NCBI RefSeq assembly: GCF_026242055.1
Contig: NZ_JAPJDL010000017.1
Span: 59,948-123,947, forward strand
Source of the DNA: Lentzea sp. NEAU-D7
Lineage (GTDB): Bacteria; Actinomycetota; Actinomycetes; Mycobacteriales; Pseudonocardiaceae
Length of the DNA: 64,000 bases
Direction of reading: 5' to 3'
In this document: piece by piece, positions 52,194-60,672 of the stretch
How positions within the stretch are numbered: position 1 is the stretch's first letter
How the letters are laid out: the number at the start of each line of letters is the position of its first letter
Made by a program: the position numbers and the translations under genes
Notes under the pieces: generated by a model
The model's database searches: none
Told to the model about the DNA's origin: nothing
Seen by the model: the letters and a program-made list of their open reading frames with translations, nothing else

Positions 52194-52322
52194 TCCTCCC
52201 CCGACTGCGGTCGCCGGATCCCCCCGGACCGTCGACCGCACCGCATTTCTACAGGTGGATCGTTGTCCGGTGTCGGCGCGCGGAAAGCGGACAACGACCT
52301 CCGGACAACGGTTCGGTCTCCG

Positions 52323-52790
52323 TCAGACGACCTTCTGCTCCAGGGTGACGCACCTGATGCCGACGGCGTCGAGGTGCTCGCTGACCCGGACGAACCCGGC
52401 GCTCTCGTAGAACCTGATGTTCCCGTCGCTCTCGGCGCCGGTGAACAGCCAGACGACCCGCACGTCCGCGGGCGCCCGCCCGCTGATCGCCTCCAGGAGC
52501 CTGCGCCCGACTCCGCCGCCCTGCACGTCCGGCGCGACGGCCAGCCGGGCGACCTCCATGCGCTCGCCGTCGAGCCGGCTGCGCACCGACCCGACGAGCC
52601 GCGCCCCGTCGAACGCGCCGAACGCCGGCGTGCCGTCCCCGAGGTGGCGCCGGATCTCGCCGAGCGTCTCGACGAGCGGCGGCAGGTCCCACGCCCCGTA
52701 CCGCCTGGCCTCCGCGAGGTACGCGGCGCGCTGGATCGTCATGACCTCACCGGCGTGCCCGCGCGTCAACGGTCCGATGTGGACGTTCAC
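52323..52790 (-). CDS. GNAT-family acetyltransferase
   Basis: 155 residues: acetyl-CoA loop VARLAVAPDVQGGGVGRRLL and the late NIRFYESAGFVRV. Start GTG 52790 overlaps the stop of the DUF4262 gene (GTGA). Substrate unknown. Confidence 0.88.
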   Translation of the reverse strand: MNVHIGPLTRGHAGEVMTIQRAAYLAEARRYGAWDLPPLVETLGEIRRHLGDGTPAFGAFDGARLVGSVRSRLDGERMEVARLAVAPDVQGGGVGRRLLEAISGRAPADVRVVWLFTGAESDGNIRFYESAGFVRVSEHLDAVGIRCVTLEQKVV

Positions 52791-53287
52791 GGCCCGGTGA
52801 CCCCCGGCGTCCAGCTCTCCGGCAGGCCGCTCTCGGTGAGGATGATCTGGTGGTCGTGGAACCCCTCCGGCGCGTCCGGCTGCCACGGCCACTGCCCCTG
52901 CGGCGTCGGCACGATGATCTGCAGCGCCGCGAAGTCCGACCCGTCGTAGAGCAGGTACGCGCTCCCGAAGAACTCGGGGTAGAAGCCCTTGTAGACCCGC
53001 TCGAACGCGACGGGCACCCCTTCGAAGAAGTCGTCGTAGAGCTTGCCGGGCAGGAACCGCTCGCCCTCGCTGGCCCGCTTGACGTACAGGTTGATCAGCA
53101 TCTCGCCCATGCCCTGCGGCAGCCCGATCACCACCGCCTCGGCCACGCCGAACCGCCGCCAGGCCCCCACCGAGAACACGTAGCCCGGCCCCTCGGCGTC
53201 CGGGTTCACGACGATGTTGATGTGGCCGAACCGGTCAGCCGCGGAGAGCAGGCGGGCGCGCAGCTCGATGTCTTCGTCGGAAAGCAC
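52787..53287 (-). CDS. DUF4262 family protein
   Basis: 166 residues. INIVVNPDAEGPGYVFSVGA, then VVIGLPQGMGEMLINLYVKR, match the DUF4262 pattern; a Trp-rich C terminus (QGQWPWQPDAP) follows. Function unknown. GTG 53287. Divergent from the XRE/DUF5753 regulator. Confidence 0.82.
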   Translation of the reverse strand: MLSDEDIELRARLLSAADRFGHINIVVNPDAEGPGYVFSVGAWRRFGVAEAVVIGLPQGMGEMLINLYVKRASEGERFLPGKLYDDFFEGVPVAFERVYKGFYPEFFGSAYLLYDGSDFAALQIIVPTPQGQWPWQPDAPEGFHDHQIILTESGLPESWTPGVTGP

Positions 53288-53328
53288 GGCACCCAGCCTA
53301 CGGCACCTCTCCGGCGCCTTATGCCTGC

Positions 53329-53343
53329 TTGGAGCTGTTCCAA
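53329..53343. promoter_or_regulatory. Small inverted repeat in XRE promoter region
   Basis: TTGGA and TCCAA flank a 5 nt spacer, 72 nt upstream of the XRE start. Possible operator. TACCGT at 53403-53408 is a candidate -10, 6 nt before the ATG (leaderless). Confidence 0.3.
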
Positions 53344-53414
53344 CGCTCCCACCTTCAGGCAGATTTGGCGCGAAACGATAGAGCTTTCGCGGTCTTCGCC
53401 CCTACCGTCCGTCC

Positions 53415-54251
53415 ATGCCCAAGAGATCGTCCAGCGTGGTGGGCCGCGAGTTCGGCAACGGCGTCCGGGCCTCCGTCGAGAGCACCGGCCTGACCCAGCG
53501 CCAGCTCGCCGAGGCGCTCGGCTGGCAAGAGGCGAAGTTGTCCGACATGCTCGCCGGCAAGGGCGGAGTGAACGAGCCCGAGGTGCGCGAGCTGCTCGCC
53601 TACTGCCGCACACCGCTAGAGGAACGCGAACGGCTCATCGAGCTGTTCCGCGAACAGGGAAGCGTCTACCTGCGGGTGCCCGACGAGGGTGTGCCGGACC
53701 AGGTCCGCACGCTGATCAACCAGGAGAAGGAAGCCACCGAGATCATCGCTTGGTCGATGATCCTCGTCCCCGGCCTGCTCCAGATCTTCGAGTACATCGC
53801 CGCCGTGACCGCGAAGGCGCGGACGGTCTCGCCGGAGAACCTCGCCGCGACCGTCGCCGCGAGGGCCGCCCGGACGGAGATCCTCGACTACGACAGGACT
53901 TTCACCTTCTACGTGCACGAACAGGCGCTGTGGCTGCCTGTCGGCGGCGAAGAGGTGTGGCGCGAACAGCTCGCCCACTTGCTGCGGTTGTCGGTGCGGA
54001 ACTACATCAGCATCCGGATCGTCCCCAGATCAGTCGGCATGCACGCCGGTGTTTCAGGCGACTTCCGGCTCATGAAGTTCCCGAAGTACCCACCGGTCGT
54101 CTACGTCGAGAGCGTCAAGTGCTGCCTGTTCTTCGATGACAAGGACACCGTCGAGGTCTACGAGAACATCCTGAAGGACCTCGCTGCCGTCGCCCTGGAT
54201 GAGGAAGAATCGAGGGCGGTGATCAACAGCATCTTGGAGGGCCTCCAATGA
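53415..54251 (+). CDS. XRE regulator with DUF5753 sensor domain
   Basis: 278 residues: helix-turn-helix TQRQLAEALGWQEAKLSDML, then the DUF5753 region (WSMILVPGLLQIFEYIAAVT, RAARTEILDYDRTFTFYVHE, NYISIRIVP). Hundreds of such genes occur per actinobacterial genome, usually with a DUF397 partner, as here; BldB-like and antitoxin-like roles have been suggested. Confidence 0.92.
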   Translation: MPKRSSSVVGREFGNGVRASVESTGLTQRQLAEALGWQEAKLSDMLAGKGGVNEPEVRELLAYCRTPLEERERLIELFREQGSVYLRVPDEGVPDQVRTLINQEKEATEIIAWSMILVPGLLQIFEYIAAVTAKARTVSPENLAATVAARAARTEILDYDRTFTFYVHEQALWLPVGGEEVWREQLAHLLRLSVRNYISIRIVPRSVGMHAGVSGDFRLMKFPKYPPVVYVESVKCCLFFDDKDTVEVYENILKDLAAVALDEEESRAVINSILEGLQ

Positions 54252-54406
54252 CCGACTGGCGCAAGAGCAGCTACAGCGGCGACGGCGACAACTGCGTCGA
54301 GGTGGGCCACGGCGTGGGCATCCGCGACAGCAAGGCGCCGGCCACGCACATCACCCTCTCCTCCGAAGCCTGGGCGGCGTTCTTGGAGGTCGTTCGGTCG
54401 CGATGA
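54248..54406 (+). CDS. DUF397 protein, partner of the XRE regulator
   Basis: 52 residues: TDWRKSSYSGDGDNCVEVGH and GIRDSKAPATHITLSSEAW are the DUF397 signature. ATG overlaps the XRE stop as ATGA, so the pair is translationally coupled. Confidence 0.93.
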   Translation: MTDWRKSSYSGDGDNCVEVGHGVGIRDSKAPATHITLSSEAWAAFLEVVRSR

Positions 54407-54412
54407 CGCGAA

Positions 54413-54444
54413 AACGCCGGCCACGCTGCTGCGTGACCGGCGTT
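54413..54444. terminator. Hairpin terminator
   Basis: AACGCCGGCCACGC and GCGTGACCGGCGTT with one mismatch and a TGCT loop, between the convergent DUF397 and yebC genes. Confidence 0.8.
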
Positions 54445-54461
54445 CGTGCTGTCGCTGACGG

Positions 54462-55211
54462 TCAGCCGACCTCGGCCATGACCTCGTCCGACACGTCGAA
54501 GTTCGCGAAGACGTTCTGCACGTCGTCGCAGTCCTCCAGCGCGTCGATCAGCTTGAAGATCTTCTTGGCGCCCTCGGCGTCCAGCTGCACCGACACCGAC
54601 GGCATGAAGCTCGACTCGGCCGACTCGTAGTCGATGCCCGCGTCCTGCAGCGCCTTGCGCACCGGGATCAGGTCGCCCGCCTCGGACACGACCTCGAAGG
54701 CCTCGCCCAGGTCGTTGACCTCCTCGGCACCGGCTTCCAGCACGGCCAGCATGACGTCGTCCTCGTTCGTGCCCGCCTTCGGCACGATCACGACACCCTT
54801 GCGGCTGAACATGTACGACACCGAGCCCGGGTCGGCCATCGAACCGCCGTTGCGGGTCATGGCCGTGCGGACCTCGGTGGCGGCGCGGTTGCGGTTGTCC
54901 GTGAGGCACTCGATGAGCACCGCGACGCCGTTGGGGCCGTAGCCCTCGTACATGATCGTCTGCCAGTCGGCGCCGCCGGCTTCCTCGCCGCCGCCGCGCT
55001 TGCGGGCGCGCTCGATGTTGTCCAGCGGCACCGAGTTCTTGCGGGCCTTCTGGATCGCGTCGTACAGCGTCGGGTTGCCGTCGGGGTCGCCACCGCCCGT
55101 GCGGGCCGCGACCTCGATGTTCTTGATCAGCCGCGCGAAGAGCTTGCCGCGCTTGGCGTCAATAGCGGCCTTCTTGTGCTTGGTGGTCGCCCACTTGGAG
55201 TGGCCGCTCAT
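54462..55211 (-). CDS. yebC: YebC/PmpR-family (TACO1-like) protein
   Basis: 249 residues beginning MSGHSKWATTKHKKAAIDAK, the invariant family start, with YEGYGPNGVAVLIECLTDNR in the middle. YebC proteins act as transcription regulators or ribosome-associated translation factors for difficult motifs. GGAGGAGA precedes the ATG, which overlaps the pdxT stop as ATGA. Confidence 0.96.
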   Translation of the reverse strand: MSGHSKWATTKHKKAAIDAKRGKLFARLIKNIEVAARTGGGDPDGNPTLYDAIQKARKNSVPLDNIERARKRGGGEEAGGADWQTIMYEGYGPNGVAVLIECLTDNRNRAATEVRTAMTRNGGSMADPGSVSYMFSRKGVVIVPKAGTNEDDVMLAVLEAGAEEVNDLGEAFEVVSEAGDLIPVRKALQDAGIDYESAESSFMPSVSVQLDAEGAKKIFKLIDALEDCDDVQNVFANFDVSDEVMAEVG

Positions 55212-55831
55212 TTCTCCTCCGTCGAACCGCGAACCATGTCAACGAACAGTCGGTGAACACGCTCGTCACCCGTGAGCTCCGGGTGGAACGCCGTCGCCAG
55301 CACGTTGCCCTGCCTGACCGCGACGATCCTACCGGCGGCGTCTCCCGCCTCAGCCGTAACAGGCACCGTAGCGAGAACCTCGACCTCCCCGCTCACCGCC
55401 TCCACCCAAGGTGCCCGGATGAACACGGCGTGAACCGTCTCCCCGGCCAGGTCGAGGTCGGTCTCGAACGAGTCGATCTGCCTGCCGAAGGCGTTGCGCC
55501 GGACCGTGACGGCCAGGCCGCCGAGCTGCTCCTGGTCCTCCCGGCCGTCCAGGACCTTCTCGGCCAGCAGGATCATCCCCGCGCACGACCCGTAGGCGGG
55601 GAACCCGGCCTTGATCTTGTCGCGCAGCGGCTCCAGCAGCTCGAAGTTCACCAGGAGCTTGCTCATGGTCGTCGACTCGCCGCCGGGGATGACGATGCCG
55701 TCGAGCTCGTCCAGCTCCTCGGCGCGGCGGACGGGCCGTGCGGTGACATCGCACTTCGCGAGCGACACGAGGTGTTCCTGGACGTCGCCCTGGAGGGCTA
55801 GCACGCCGATGACGGGTGGGGCAGCAACCAT
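55208..55831 (-). CDS. pdxT: Pyridoxal 5'-phosphate synthase glutaminase subunit PdxT
   Basis: 207 residues: VIGVLALQGDVQEHL, IVIPGGESTTMSKL, nucleophile Cys in AYGSCAGMILLAEK and the catalytic His-x-Glu in AFHPELTGD. Supplies ammonia to PdxS. ATG 55831 is preferred; ATG 55843 is possible. The usual pdxS partner is not next to it, so it must lie elsewhere. Confidence 0.96.
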   Translation of the reverse strand: MVAAPPVIGVLALQGDVQEHLVSLAKCDVTARPVRRAEELDELDGIVIPGGESTTMSKLLVNFELLEPLRDKIKAGFPAYGSCAGMILLAEKVLDGREDQEQLGGLAVTVRRNAFGRQIDSFETDLDLAGETVHAVFIRAPWVEAVSGEVEVLATVPVTAEAGDAAGRIVAVRQGNVLATAFHPELTGDERVHRLFVDMVRGSTEEK

Positions 55832-55890
55832 GCTCACCAGCATATTCGAGGTCCACGACCTCGCCGCGCAGCCCTCCGGGGCGACGCCGG

Positions 55891-57297
55891 TCAGTCGACG
55901 GAGATCAGCCGTTCCGGTGCCGACCCGGCCGGCTGACGCGACTTCACGAAGCGCCACCCGAGGAACAGGACCAACGCGACCACCGGGATCGACCAGAACG
56001 CGATCTTCTCGGCGGTGCCGGCGAAGGCCATCTGCCCGATCACCAGCGCGAGGAACGCCAGCGTGCCGTACGAGGTGTAGGGCGCGCCGGGCATCCGGTA
56101 GGACGGCCGGGTGATCTCGCCCGCCAGCGCCTTCTTGCGCAGGCGCAGCTGACAGATGATCAACGTGGCCCAGGTCGACACGACACCCAGCGACGCGACG
56201 GCGATCGCGATGTCGAAGGCCTCCTTCGGCACGGTGTAGTTGAGCACCACGCCGAACAGGTAGGCGACACCGGTGAACAGGATGCCGCCGTAGGGCACGT
56301 GCCGGGAGTTCATCTTGGCGGTGAGGGCCGGGGCCTCGCCCTTCTGCGCGAGCGAGCGCAGGATGCGGCCGGTGGAGTACAGGCCCGAGTTGCACGAGGA
56401 CAACGCGGCCGTCAACACCACGGCGTTCATGATGTCGCCGACCACCGGGACGCCCAGCGCCGAGAACACGGTCACGAACGGCGACTCGGTGCCGGTGAAG
56501 TGGTCCCACGGCAACAGCATCGTGAGCAGCAGCACCGAACCGACGTAGAAGATCGCGATGCGGTAGACCACGCCGTTGATGGCGCGCGGCATGATCTTCT
56601 CGGGGTCCTTGGTCTCGCCCGCGGCGATGCCGACGAGCTCGATCGCCGAGTAGGCGAACACCACGGCCTGCAGCGTCATCAGCGCGATGCCGAAGCCCGC
56701 CGGGAACAGGCCGCCGTGGCCCAGGGTGTTCGAGACCGACGCCGTGGTGCCGCCGACGTCCGCGTTGCCGATGACGAGGCCGGTGCCCACGACCAGGAAG
56801 ACGACGATCGCGGTCACCTTGATGACCGAGAACCAGAACTCCAGCTCGCCGAAGAGCTTGACGGACAGCATGTTGATCGCGACGAGCACGAACAGCGCCA
56901 CCAGCGCGGTGATCCACTGCGGCAGGTCCGGGAACCACTTGTGCATGTAGATCGCGACGGCGGTGATCTCGGCGATGCCCGTCATGGCCCAGTTCAGCCA
57001 GTACAGCCAGCCCGAGGTGAAGCCGGCCCACGGGCCGATGAACTCGCGGGCGTACTCGACGAAGCTGCCGGAAACGGGCCGGTGGAGCACGAGCTCGCCC
57101 AGCGCGCGCATGACGAAGAACGCCGCGAGGCCGCACACCGCGTAAGACAGGATCAGCGACGGCCCCGCCGTGGCGAGGCGTCCGCCCGCACCCAGGAAAA
57201 GGCCGACGCCGATCGCGCCACCGATTGCGATCATCTGCACCTGGCGCTTGCTCAACGCCTTGGTGTAGCCGTCCGCATCAGTTTCCACAGAACTCAC
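55891..57297 (-). CDS. Amino acid permease, APC family
   Basis: 468 residues, 12 TM helices. IAIGGAIGVGLFLGAGGRLA, ALGELVLHRPVSGSFVEYAR, AGETKDPEKIMPRAINGVVY and SSCNSGLYSTGRILRSLAQK are hallmarks of the AAT subfamily (GabP/AroP-like). GTG 57297 with GGAAGGA upstream; that ribosome site sits at a small hairpin. Confidence 0.95.
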   Translation of the reverse strand: MSSVETDADGYTKALSKRQVQMIAIGGAIGVGLFLGAGGRLATAGPSLILSYAVCGLAAFFVMRALGELVLHRPVSGSFVEYAREFIGPWAGFTSGWLYWLNWAMTGIAEITAVAIYMHKWFPDLPQWITALVALFVLVAINMLSVKLFGELEFWFSVIKVTAIVVFLVVGTGLVIGNADVGGTTASVSNTLGHGGLFPAGFGIALMTLQAVVFAYSAIELVGIAAGETKDPEKIMPRAINGVVYRIAIFYVGSVLLLTMLLPWDHFTGTESPFVTVFSALGVPVVGDIMNAVVLTAALSSCNSGLYSTGRILRSLAQKGEAPALTAKMNSRHVPYGGILFTGVAYLFGVVLNYTVPKEAFDIAIAVASLGVVSTWATLIICQLRLRKKALAGEITRPSYRMPGAPYTSYGTLAFLALVIGQMAFAGTAEKIAFWSIPVVALVLFLGWRFVKSRQPAGSAPERLISVD

Positions 57298-57307
57298 GAG
57301 GGGTTCC

Positions 57308-57320
57308 TTCCGAAACGGAA
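57308..57320 (-). promoter_or_regulatory. Small hairpin abutting the permease ribosome site
   Basis: Minus-strand TTCCG-TTT-CGGAA; the 3' arm runs into AGGAACC, so the Shine-Dalgarno GGAAGGA is partly inside the stem, 11-23 nt before the GTG. Confidence 0.4.
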
Positions 57321-57327
57321 AAATGCT

Positions 57328-57356
57328 CGCGTCGGAACCTCCCGCGCCCCGACGCG
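57328..57356 (-). terminator. Hairpin after the PLP lyase gene
   Basis: CGCGTCGG and CCGACGCG, 8 bp, 13 nt loop, 16 nt past the stop of the PLP enzyme gene and before the permease on the same strand. Confidence 0.55.
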
Positions 57357-57371
57357 CTGATTCGCCGAACC

Positions 57372-58559
57372 CTAGCGAGTGGCGGTCATCACCAAGAAAT
57401 CAGTTGGGGAAGACTTAACGTAAGCGACGTCACAGAGTGCCGCGTTCAGATCCGACCAAATGTCCTCGACGTGCTCGAGTCCCACGGAAATGCGCAGCAA
57501 ATTGTCCGGAACGCCAGATGCACGCAGTTCTTCTCCGGGCACCAGGCGGTGGGTCAAAGCCGAGGGGTGCTCGATCAGGGTGTCCACCGAGCCCAACGAG
57601 ACGGCCGGCGTGATGAGCTTCAGCCTGCGGACGACCTCGACTGGATCGCCGTGCACGCCGAACGCGATCATCGCGCCCGTTCCGCGCATCTGCCGTGACG
57701 CGGACGGATAGCGCACGAACTCCACGGCGTCATGCGAGGCCAGCCGCGAAGCCAGCACCGCCGCCGACCGGGACGCCGCCTCGACGCGCAACGGCAGGGT
57801 GGCGAGGCCGCGGTGCAGCAGGTATCCACCCAGGGGGTGCAGGACGGCACCCGTGATGATCCTGACCTGCCGCAACGCCGCCGCGAGGGACTCCGAGCAG
57901 GCCACGACGCCGCCGAGCACGTCGCCGTGCCCGCCGAGGTACTTGGTGCCGGAGTGCAGCACGTAGGAGGCGCCGTGCAGTGCCGGGTTCTGCAGGATCG
58001 GCGTCGCGAAGGTGTTGTCGACCATCACCGGCACGGAGCCGGCCTGGCGCACGACGTGCTCGATGTCGACGAGGTCCAGGTTGGGGTTGGCCGGGGTCTC
58101 GACGACCACGAGCCCGGTGTCCGGCCGGATCGCGGAGGACACCAGGCCCGCTTCGACGTAGGTCGTCGTGACGCCCAGGAGACCGGACGACAGCAGGTGG
58201 TCGGTGCCGCCGTACAACGGCCGCACGGCTACGACGTGCGGTTTTCCCGCCATCACGCAGGCGGCCTGGACCACGGCGGTCACCGCGGCCATGCCGCTGC
58301 CGAACGCCACGGACGTCTCGGTGTGCTCGAGAGCCGCGAGCGCCTGCTCGAACCGGGCCACGGTCGGGTTGTGCAGCCGCGCGTAGACGGGCGAGGCCGC
58401 CCGCGCGGCACCGGTGGCCCACTCACCCAGCGCTTCCCCGCCGAGCGCCTGGTCGGGCACGGGGTAGGTGGTGGACAGGTCGATGGGAGGAGCGTGCACG
58501 CCGAGCTCCGCGAGGTCGTCGCGGCCGCCGTGCACTGCGATGGTCTCGATGCGCGTCAT
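57372..58559 (-). CDS. Cys/Met metabolism PLP-dependent enzyme (cystathionine gamma-lyase/synthase-like)
   Basis: 395 residues: SPVYARLHNPTVARFEQALA, SVAFGSGMAAVTAV, VVETPANPNLDLVDI, MVDNTFATP and the PLP Lys in YVLHSGTKYLGGHGD. It acts on cysteine, homocysteine, cystathionine or methionine; which one cannot be read here. ATG 58559. Divergent from an Lrp regulator 74 nt away, which probably controls it and perhaps the permease. Confidence 0.92.
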   Translation of the reverse strand: MTRIETIAVHGGRDDLAELGVHAPPIDLSTTYPVPDQALGGEALGEWATGAARAASPVYARLHNPTVARFEQALAALEHTETSVAFGSGMAAVTAVVQAACVMAGKPHVVAVRPLYGGTDHLLSSGLLGVTTTYVEAGLVSSAIRPDTGLVVVETPANPNLDLVDIEHVVRQAGSVPVMVDNTFATPILQNPALHGASYVLHSGTKYLGGHGDVLGGVVACSESLAAALRQVRIITGAVLHPLGGYLLHRGLATLPLRVEAASRSAAVLASRLASHDAVEFVRYPSASRQMRGTGAMIAFGVHGDPVEVVRRLKLITPAVSLGSVDTLIEHPSALTHRLVPGEELRASGVPDNLLRISVGLEHVEDIWSDLNAALCDVAYVKSSPTDFLVMTATR

Positions 58560-58633
58560 GGCCCGAATGGTGGAGACTTCCTCGGCAGAGCGGGCACAAC
58601 ACCGCAGGCGATTCGGTGGAACGGAGAAGAGCC

Positions 58634-59074
58634 GTGCTGGATTCGATCGACGAGGCCATCGTGCGGGAGCTGCGGAAGGACGCGCGGCTGCAGAACAAGG
58701 ACCTGGCCGAACGCGTCAACGTGGCGCAGTCGACGGCGGTGGTCCGGCACCGGGCGCTGCGGGAGCGCGGCGTGATCACCGGCTACCACGCCGAGATCGA
58801 CCCGAACGCGATCGGGCAGCACGTGCAGGCGATGCTCGCGGTGAAGATCCGCCCGCACACCAAGGAGATCGTCGACCCGTTCATGGCTTACGTGCTGTCG
58901 CTCCCCGAAACGCTCGCGCTATCGCACGTGACGGGTCCGGAGGATTTCCTGGTGCACGTCGCGGTCTCCGATGTCGGTCATCTCCAGCGACTCGTGCTTG
59001 ACAAGTTCACGAGCCGGCGGGAGGTGACGGAGGTGCACACGAACCTGCTTTTCTCCCACGTGAGAAAGCACTAG
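58634..59074 (+). CDS. Lrp/AsnC-family regulator
   Basis: 146 residues. Helix-turn-helix DSIDEAIVRELRKDARLQNK then DLAERVNVAQSTAVVRHRAL, and the RAM ligand domain (AMLAVKIRPHT, VTGPEDFLVHVAVSDVGHLQ). GTG 58634 has GGAG 7 nt upstream. Amino-acid-responsive regulator; the adjacent PLP enzyme is the obvious target. Its TAG stop shares the tetramer CTAG (59071-59074) with the convergent azlD stop. Confidence 0.92.
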   Translation: MLDSIDEAIVRELRKDARLQNKDLAERVNVAQSTAVVRHRALRERGVITGYHAEIDPNAIGQHVQAMLAVKIRPHTKEIVDPFMAYVLSLPETLALSHVTGPEDFLVHVAVSDVGHLQRLVLDKFTSRREVTEVHTNLLFSHVRKH

Positions 59075-59379
59075 GCCACGCCGGCGAACCGCAATCCCGC
59101 GGTGGTCACCGCAGCCAATACGATCACTGCGACAAAAGGCAGTTTCCGCCATGCCGCGAGACCACCGACCGCGACTCCGGCGGCGAGCGCCCAGCCGCCG
59201 AACTGCTTGCCGTTCGTCAATGCCGAGACGGCCACGAGCGCGAGCAACAACACCGTCGCGGACGCCGACATGAGTTCGCGCACCCGTTCCGGAAGCGTCA
59301 CGCGGTCGCGCAGCAACGGTCCGGCGAACCGGATCGCGAAGGTGCCGGCGGCCAGGATCAGGACTGCTGTGACGGGCAC
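59071..59379 (-). CDS. azlD: AzlD-type branched-chain amino acid exporter subunit
   Basis: 102 residues, three to four TM helices: AVLILAAGTFAIRFAGPLL, MSASATVLLLALVAVSAL, KLPFVAVIVLAAVTTAGLRF. Small subunit of the AzlCD exporter. GTG 59379 has AAGGAAG upstream and lies inside the azlC 3' end (22 nt overlap). Confidence 0.9.
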   Translation of the reverse strand: MPVTAVLILAAGTFAIRFAGPLLRDRVTLPERVRELMSASATVLLLALVAVSALTNGKQFGGWALAAGVAVGGLAAWRKLPFVAVIVLAAVTTAGLRFAGVA

Positions 59380-60062
59380 GGCTCTTCCTTCTTCTTGGTG
59401 GTGCGGAATGCGAACAATCCGGCCAATGCGAGCAGCACGGGCACACCGGCGGGCAGGAACGGCGTCGTCGCGAGCGCGATCGCCGCACCCACGAGCGCCG
59501 CGTTGCGCGTCGCCGCGTCCTTGAGCGCCGGCAGCGTGAGCGCCAGCAGGGCCGCCGGGAACGCCGCGTCCAGCCCGAACGTCATCGGGTCGCCGATCGC
59601 CTGCCCCACGAGCGCACCGACGAGCACGCCCGTGTTCCAGCTGAAGAACAGCGCCACGCCACACGCCCAGTAAGCCGCACGCGCTCTCGCGGGGTCCTTC
59701 TGCGCCATCGCGAAGGCCGTCGACTCGTCGATCAGCAGGTGGCTGCCGACGATCCGGGCGAGAGGGCTCTTGCCCAGCACATCCCCGATCGCGAGCCCGA
59801 ACGGCAGGTGCCGCGCGTTGAGCACGAGCCCAGCCAAAACCGCGGCGGCGGGGCTGCCGCCAGCGGCGACGATGCCCACAGCCATGAACTGCGAGCCGCC
59901 CGCGAAGATGACCAGCGACATCAGCACCGGCATCCACCACGGCAGGCCGGAGCCGACCGAGATGGCGCCGAAGGAGGCGCCAGTCACCGCGGCACCGAGT
60001 GCGACCGCGGCCACGTCACGCAGGAGCACAGCATCAAGAGTTCGCCAGATCGAACGGACCAC
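59358..60062 (-). CDS. azlC: AzlC-type branched-chain amino acid exporter subunit
   Basis: 234 residues: ALGAAVTGASFGAISVGSGL, SLVIFAGGSQFMAVGIVAAG, LNARHLPFGLAIG and LIDESTAFAMAQKDP are AzlC signatures. Exports branched-chain amino acids or analogues with AzlD. GTG 60062 without a clear ribosome site. Divergent from the XRE-cupin regulator across 55 nt. Confidence 0.93.
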   Translation of the reverse strand: MVRSIWRTLDAVLLRDVAAVALGAAVTGASFGAISVGSGLPWWMPVLMSLVIFAGGSQFMAVGIVAAGGSPAAAVLAGLVLNARHLPFGLAIGDVLGKSPLARIVGSHLLIDESTAFAMAQKDPARARAAYWACGVALFFSWNTGVLVGALVGQAIGDPMTFGLDAAFPAALLALTLPALKDAATRNAALVGAAIALATTPFLPAGVPVLLALAGLFAFRTTKKKEEPCPSQQS

Positions 60063-60069
60063 CCATTAA

Positions 60070-60105
60070 GATGAACACCTGGGATCGGTGTTCGTCAAGA
60101 CGAAC
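60070..60105. promoter_or_regulatory. Operator repeats between azlCD and XRE-cupin gene
   Basis: GAACACC (60073-60079) and GGTGTTC (60087-60093) form an inverted repeat with 7 nt spacer; GTTCGTC (60090-60096) and GACGAAC (60099-60105) form a second, overlapping one with 2 nt spacer; GATGAAC precedes them. Three half-sites of one motif fill the divergent promoter. Confidence 0.65.
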
Positions 60106-60117
60106 GGATGGACTTCT

Positions 60118-60672
60118 GTGTCGAACGCACCACTCGACCTCATCGCGGCCAACCTCCGGCGGGAGCGCGATCGCACCGGCATGTCGCTCTCCGAGGTCGC
60201 CAAGAAGGCGGGCGTGGCGAAGTCGACGCTCTCCCAGCTGGAGTCCGGCGCGGGAAACCCCAGCGTGGAGACCCTGTGGGCCCTGGGCGTGGCGCTCGGC
60301 GTCCCGTTCAGCCAGCTGGTCGAACCGGCCGTGCCGCGCGTGCAGGTGATCCGCGCGGGCGAGGGTCCGGTCATCCACTCCGAACGCGCGCACTACTCGG
60401 CGACGCTCCTGGCCGCCTGCCGTCCGGGCACCAAGCACGACATCTACTGGCTGGCCCTCGAACCGGGCGGCGCCCGCGAGTCGCTGCCCCACGTGCCGGG
60501 CAGCATCGAGCACATGATCGTGGCCACCGGCCGCTGCCTCGCGGGCCTGGCCGAGGACCCCGTCGAGCTGGGGCCGGGCGACTACATCGTCTACCCCGGC
60601 GACGTGCCGCACATCTGCAAGGCGCTGGAGCCGGGCACGACGGCGATGATGGTCATGGAGCACACCGTCTAG
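60118..60672 (+). CDS. XRE-cupin regulator of azlCD
   Basis: 184 residues: helix-turn-helix MSLSEVAKKAGVAKSTLSQL with ESGAGNPSVETLWALGVALG, then a cupin beta-barrel (HVPGSIEHMIVATGRCLAGL, LGPGDYIVYPGDVPHICKAL). The cupin probably binds the amino acid effector. GTG 60118; GTG 60088 would place the operator inside the gene. Its TAG stop shares CTAG (60669-60672) with the convergent gene. Confidence 0.9.
   Translation: MSNAPLDLIAANLRRERDRTGMSLSEVAKKAGVAKSTLSQLESGAGNPSVETLWALGVALGVPFSQLVEPAVPRVQVIRAGEGPVIHSERAHYSATLLAACRPGTKHDIYWLALEPGGARESLPHVPGSIEHMIVATGRCLAGLAEDPVELGPGDYIVYPGDVPHICKALEPGTTAMMVMEHTV

Noticed and set aside
57372..58559. Assigning egtE to the PLP enzyme to complete ergothioneine synthesis
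   Set aside because: Its motifs (SGTKYLGGHGD, Cys/Met family) are those of cystathionine gamma-type enzymes, and it is divergent from an Lrp regulator 13 kb from the egt operon.
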